Source: Leclercia sp. 29361 (GTDB lineage Bacteria > Pseudomonadota > Gammaproteobacteria > Enterobacterales > Enterobacteriaceae). From it: DNA of 64,000 bases. Shown piece after piece: positions 61,218 through 64,000 of this stretch. Made by a program: the position numbers and the translations under genes. The notes under the pieces are model-generated. The model worked only from the letters and a program-made list of their open reading frames with translations. It did no database searches and was not told the DNA's origin. How positions within the stretch are numbered: position 1 is the first letter of the stretch; every line of letters starts with the position of its first letter. Location: assembly GCF_011290365.1 (NCBI RefSeq), contig NZ_CP049786.1, forward strand, positions 4,030,001 to 4,094,000, in the 5' to 3' direction.

Positions 61218-61847
61218 ATGACGCAAACTGCACTCTCCTCTGGATTGAAGGTCGGCGCGCTGCTTCTGCTGCTGATCCTGATTTATACCGGTCTCTATAC
61301 CTCGGACCGCATCACCTGGCTGATGGAGGTGACGCCGGTCATCATCATCGTGCCGCTGCTGCTTGCCACCCAACGGCGCTACCCGCTGACACCTCTGCTC
61401 TACACGCTGATCTTCTGGCACGCCATCATCCTGATGGTGGGCGGAATGTACACCTATGCCAAAGTGCCCATCGGCTTTGACGTACAGGAGATGTTTAACC
61501 TGAGCCGTAACCCGTACGACAAGCTGGGACACTTTTTCCAGGGGCTGGTGCCTGCGCTGGCGGCCCGGGAGATCCTGGTCCGCGGCGGCTACATCAATGG
61601 CCGCAAAATGACAGCCTTTGTGGTGTGCTGTATTGCGCTGGCGATCAGCGCCACCTACGAGCTGATCGAGTGGTGGGCGGCGCTGGCGATGGGCCAGGGC
61701 GCGGATGATTTCCTCGGCACTCAGGGCGATCAGTGGGATACCCAGTCTGATATGTTCTGCGCCCTGCTCGGGGCGCTCACAACGGTGCTGCTCCTCGGGC
61801 GCTGGCATCAGCGCCAGATTACGCATTCAGTCGTACATAATATTTGA
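61218..61847 (+). CDS. yjdF: DUF2238 inner-membrane protein, YjdF-like
   Basis: A 209-residue membrane protein with about six hydrophobic segments, equal in length to E. coli YjdF. The start MTQTALSSGLK is chosen; upstream in-frame codons overlap the autotransporter terminator. Segments YDKLGHFFQGLVPALAARE and ATYELIEWWAAL are typical of DUF2238. The function is unknown. In K-12 yjdF lies elsewhere on the chromosome, so this copy is rearranged or additional. Confidence 0.85.
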   Translation: MTQTALSSGLKVGALLLLLILIYTGLYTSDRITWLMEVTPVIIIVPLLLATQRRYPLTPLLYTLIFWHAIILMVGGMYTYAKVPIGFDVQEMFNLSRNPYDKLGHFFQGLVPALAAREILVRGGYINGRKMTAFVVCCIALAISATYELIEWWAALAMGQGADDFLGTQGDQWDTQSDMFCALLGALTTVLLLGRWHQRQITHSVVHNI

Positions 61848-61862
61848 GACCAGGTTTTGTAG

Positions 61863-61890
61863 GCCGGGTAAGGCAAAGCCGCCACCCGGC
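61863..61890 (+). repeat. REP-like element after the YjdF homologue
   Basis: GCCGGG (61863-61868) pairs with CCCGGC (61885-61890) in the TGTAGGCCGGGTAAGGC form. It lies between two convergent genes. Confidence 0.75.
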
Positions 61891-61909
61891 GGATGTTGGC
61901 GCATTACCC

Positions 61910-62887
61910 TCAAACCTTAAACAACCAACATGCCGCCAAATGACCGGGGGCAATCTCCTGCATCGCGGGGGCTTCGCGTCGGCATACCGGCATCACGTGC
62001 GGGCAACGGCTGCAGAACTTACAGCCCGGCAGCACGGAGGTCGGGCCGGGGATCTCCCCGCGCAGGGTCGCCTGCTCCAGATTGCGGATCCGCGGATCGG
62101 GCTGCGGTACCGAGGCTAACAGGGCCCGGGTATACGGGTGCGCCGGACGCTGATACAGGGTGTCAGAAGGTGCCACCTCCACCAGCTTGCCGAGGTACAT
62201 CACCCCGATTCGGGTCGAGATGTGGCGCACCATCGACAGATCGTGGGCGATAAACAGATAGGTTAGCCCCAGCTCCTGCTGCAGATCCTGGAGAATGTTC
62301 ACCACCTGTGCCTGCACCGAGACATCCAGCGCCGACAGCGGCTCATCGCACAGGACAAACTCCGGACGCACCGACAGCGCCCGGGCAATGCTGATGCGCT
62401 GGCGCTGGCCACCGCTGAACTCGTGCGGGAAGCGCTGGAGGTGTTCCTGCTTGAGCCCCACTTTATAGAGCAGGGTTTCAGTACGCTCCCGCTGCTCCTC
62501 GCGGCTGTAACCGTGGATCTGCATCGGCTCTGCCACCAGCTGCTGGACGGTCATTCCGGGGTTCAGCGATGAATACGGGTCCTGGAAAATGGCCTGCATC
62601 CGCTTGCGCAGCGGCTTGAGCTGCTTTTCGCTGGCCTGGGCGATCGCCTGTCCGGCAAAATCAATCTCGCCGGAGGTGATATCAAACAGCCGCAGAATGG
62701 CGCGCCCGAGGGTCGATTTGCCGCAGCCGGACTCGCCCACCAGGCCAAAGGTCTCCCCCTGGCGGATATCAAAGCTGACGCCGTCCACCGCTTTCACCAC
62801 CACCCCTTTGCGCAGCAGGCCGCCGTTGAGAGTGAAGTGCTTATGCAGGTCCCGCACGCTGACCAGCGGGGAATGGTGTTCACTCAT
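61910..62887 (-). CDS. Oligopeptide/dipeptide-type ABC transporter ATPase (DppF-like)
   Basis: A 325-residue ATPase. Walker [10 protein letters not shown], signature FSGGQRQR, Walker B VLCDEPLSALD and the H-loop AHDLS are intact. The C-terminal oligopeptide-transport extension contains CKFCSRCPHVMPVC, which in some relatives binds an Fe-S cluster. It starts 4 bp inside the upstream ATPase gene and is the last gene of the operon. The substrate may be peptides, nickel or sugars; the binding protein lies outside the window. Confidence 0.88.
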   Translation of the reverse strand: MSEHHSPLVSVRDLHKHFTLNGGLLRKGVVVKAVDGVSFDIRQGETFGLVGESGCGKSTLGRAILRLFDITSGEIDFAGQAIAQASEKQLKPLRKRMQAIFQDPYSSLNPGMTVQQLVAEPMQIHGYSREEQRERTETLLYKVGLKQEHLQRFPHEFSGGQRQRISIARALSVRPEFVLCDEPLSALDVSVQAQVVNILQDLQQELGLTYLFIAHDLSMVRHISTRIGVMYLGKLVEVAPSDTLYQRPAHPYTRALLASVPQPDPRIRNLEQATLRGEIPGPTSVLPGCKFCSRCPHVMPVCRREAPAMQEIAPGHLAACWLFKV

Positions 62888-63861
62888 GCCTGAATCTCCT
62901 TATCGGCCAGCAGCCAGCAGGCCGCGCGATGCCCCGGTTCGGGGCGGTAAAACGCGGGCTGACGCTCGCACTGCGGCATCCGCTGCGGACAGCGTTCAGC
63001 AAACGGGCAGCCCGGGGGCGGATTGAGCAGGCCCGGAGGCGATCCTTCGATAGGCGACAGGCGATGGCTGGTCTGTTCCGGGTGTGGCAGAGACGCCAGT
63101 AGCCCCTGGGTATAAGGATGTGCCGGACGATAAAAGATGTCCTCTACGCTGCCCTCTTCCATTACCAGCCCGCCGTACATTACCACTACCCGGCTGCACA
63201 CCTGGGCGACGACGCCCAGATCGTGGGTGATCAGCAGGATGGCGGTGTGGGTTTTCTGCTGCAAACTTTTTAACAGCCGCAGGATCTGCGCCTGAATAGT
63301 GACGTCCAGCGCGGTAGTGGGTTCATCGGCGATCAACAGTTTGGGATCGCAGGAGAGCGCGATGGCGATCATCACCCGCTGGCGCATCCCGCCGCTGAAT
63401 TCGTGCGGGTACTGGTCGTAACGGCGCTCCGCTTCGGCAATGCCCACCTGCTCCAGCATGGCGATGCTCGCCGCGCGGGCCGCTTTTTTGTTTAAGCCTT
63501 TATTACGGATCAGGATCTCGGACATCTGCCTGCCGATGGTCACCACCGGGTTGAGCGCGGTCATCGGATCCTGAAAAATCATCGCGATCTCATTTCCGCG
63601 AATGGCGCGCATCTGCTCCGGGGTTTTCTGCGCCAGATCGTCATTGTCAAACCGGATCTGCCCCCCGGTGATGCGCCCGTTGCTGCCCAGCAGCTGGATA
63701 ATGGATTTGCAGGTGACGCTCTTGCCGCAGCCGGACTCCCCGACAATGCCCACCAGCTCGCCCAGCTGAACGTGAAAGCTCACCCCGCGCACCGCGTGGA
63801 CATCGCCATCCCGGGTGCGGAAGGTGGTTTGCAGGTTGTCGAGTTCAAGTAAGTTATTCAT
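62884..63861 (-). CDS. Oligopeptide/dipeptide-type ABC transporter ATPase (DppD-like)
   Basis: A 325-residue ATPase from MNNLLELDN with GGGAG upstream; a TTG seven codons earlier is open. Walker [10 protein letters not shown], signature FSGGMRQR, Walker [13 protein letters not shown] and a Cys-rich C-terminal extension ([14 protein letters not shown]) are seen. It overlaps the permease stop by 8 bp and the second ATPase start by 4 bp. Together they are the two ATPases of a DppBCDF-type importer. Confidence 0.88.
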   Translation of the reverse strand: MNNLLELDNLQTTFRTRDGDVHAVRGVSFHVQLGELVGIVGESGCGKSVTCKSIIQLLGSNGRITGGQIRFDNDDLAQKTPEQMRAIRGNEIAMIFQDPMTALNPVVTIGRQMSEILIRNKGLNKKAARAASIAMLEQVGIAEAERRYDQYPHEFSGGMRQRVMIAIALSCDPKLLIADEPTTALDVTIQAQILRLLKSLQQKTHTAILLITHDLGVVAQVCSRVVVMYGGLVMEEGSVEDIFYRPAHPYTQGLLASLPHPEQTSHRLSPIEGSPPGLLNPPPGCPFAERCPQRMPQCERQPAFYRPEPGHRAACWLLADKEIQA

Positions 63862-64000
63862 CGCGGTTCGCTCCCGGCTCAAAGGCGGTGCGGAACACGT
63901 CGCCTAACACGTTAAAACTGAACACCGTCAGCAAAATCAGAATGCCGGGGAACATCGCCAGCCAGGAGGCCTCCCCAATATAGGACTGGGCGTTGTTGAG
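63854..64000 (-). CDS. ABC transporter permease, C-terminal part (DppC-like), cut by the window edge
   Basis: The last 48 residues of a permease, from NNAQSYIGEASWLAMFPG to [10 protein letters not shown]. The final transmembrane helix and FNVLGDVFRTAFEPG tail are typical of DppC/OppC-type subunits. The gene continues beyond base 64000. Confidence 0.8.
   Translation of the reverse strand, partial: LNNAQSYIGEASWLAMFPGILILLTVFSFNVLGDVFRTAFEPGANRDE

Overview
The window is a chromosomal segment of a member of the Enterobacteriaceae. Nearly every housekeeping gene matches its Escherichia coli counterpart in sequence and order. The 16S gene and the accessory content point towards the Enterobacter/Leclercia/Lelliottia group, but I cannot fix the genus by eye.

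Layout. 220-7037 holds the glycolysis and pentose-phosphate genes epd-pgk-fbaA (minus strand), tktA (minus) and the lipoprotein protease loiP (plus). 7081-21400 is a 14.3-kb accessory catabolic island placed exactly between loiP and speB, which I recall as neighbours in E. coli K-12. 21404-47233 is the conserved speB-speA-yqgB / metK-galP-sprT-endA-rsmE-gshB-yqgE-ruvX-yggR-yggS-yggT-yggU-rdgB-hemW-yggN-yggL-trmB-mutY-yggX-mltC-nupG-speC-yqgA backbone. It differs from K-12 in having an IclR-like regulator next to yggR and a DUF559 gene where K-12 carries ansB/yggM. 47329-53464 contains tRNA-Phe, a probable NO-responsive DUF1971 gene and a complete rRNA operon on the minus strand, whose 16S-23S spacer has no tRNA. 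53597-64000 is accessory: a PTS EIIBC, an enolase-superfamily dehydratase, a GntR/HutC regulator, a lipoprotein hydrolase, a large autotransporter, a YjdF homologue and the start of a peptide-type ABC transporter operon that runs off the right edge.

The most interesting system is the island. Fourteen tightly packed minus-strand genes read, in transcription order: Rieske ferredoxin, a 102-residue recombinase-like HTH protein, Rieske oxygenase alpha subunit, SDR dehydrogenase, IclR regulator, type I extradiol dioxygenase, FAD ferredoxin reductase, MFS permease, cupin, alpha/beta hydrolase, atypical SDR, aspartate-dehydrogenase-like protein, aldehyde dehydrogenase and ThDP-dependent lyase. A second MFS permease is divergent. 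The gene set describes a full route: import of an organic anion, ring hydroxylation by a three-component oxygenase, dehydrogenation, meta-cleavage, C-C hydrolysis, then 2-oxoacid or imino-acid processing and aldehyde oxidation. The substrate is unknown to me. Three GTTTCA/TGAAAC palindromes in the divergent promoter region are candidate sites for the operon's own IclR protein.

Other points worth attention: an NsrR-type operator over the DUF1971 promoter, a TTACCGGTAA palindrome before the dehydratase, a dispersed CCCTCACCCTAACCC hairpin repeat sitting just 3' of several genes, and the small gene yqgB coupled to speA.
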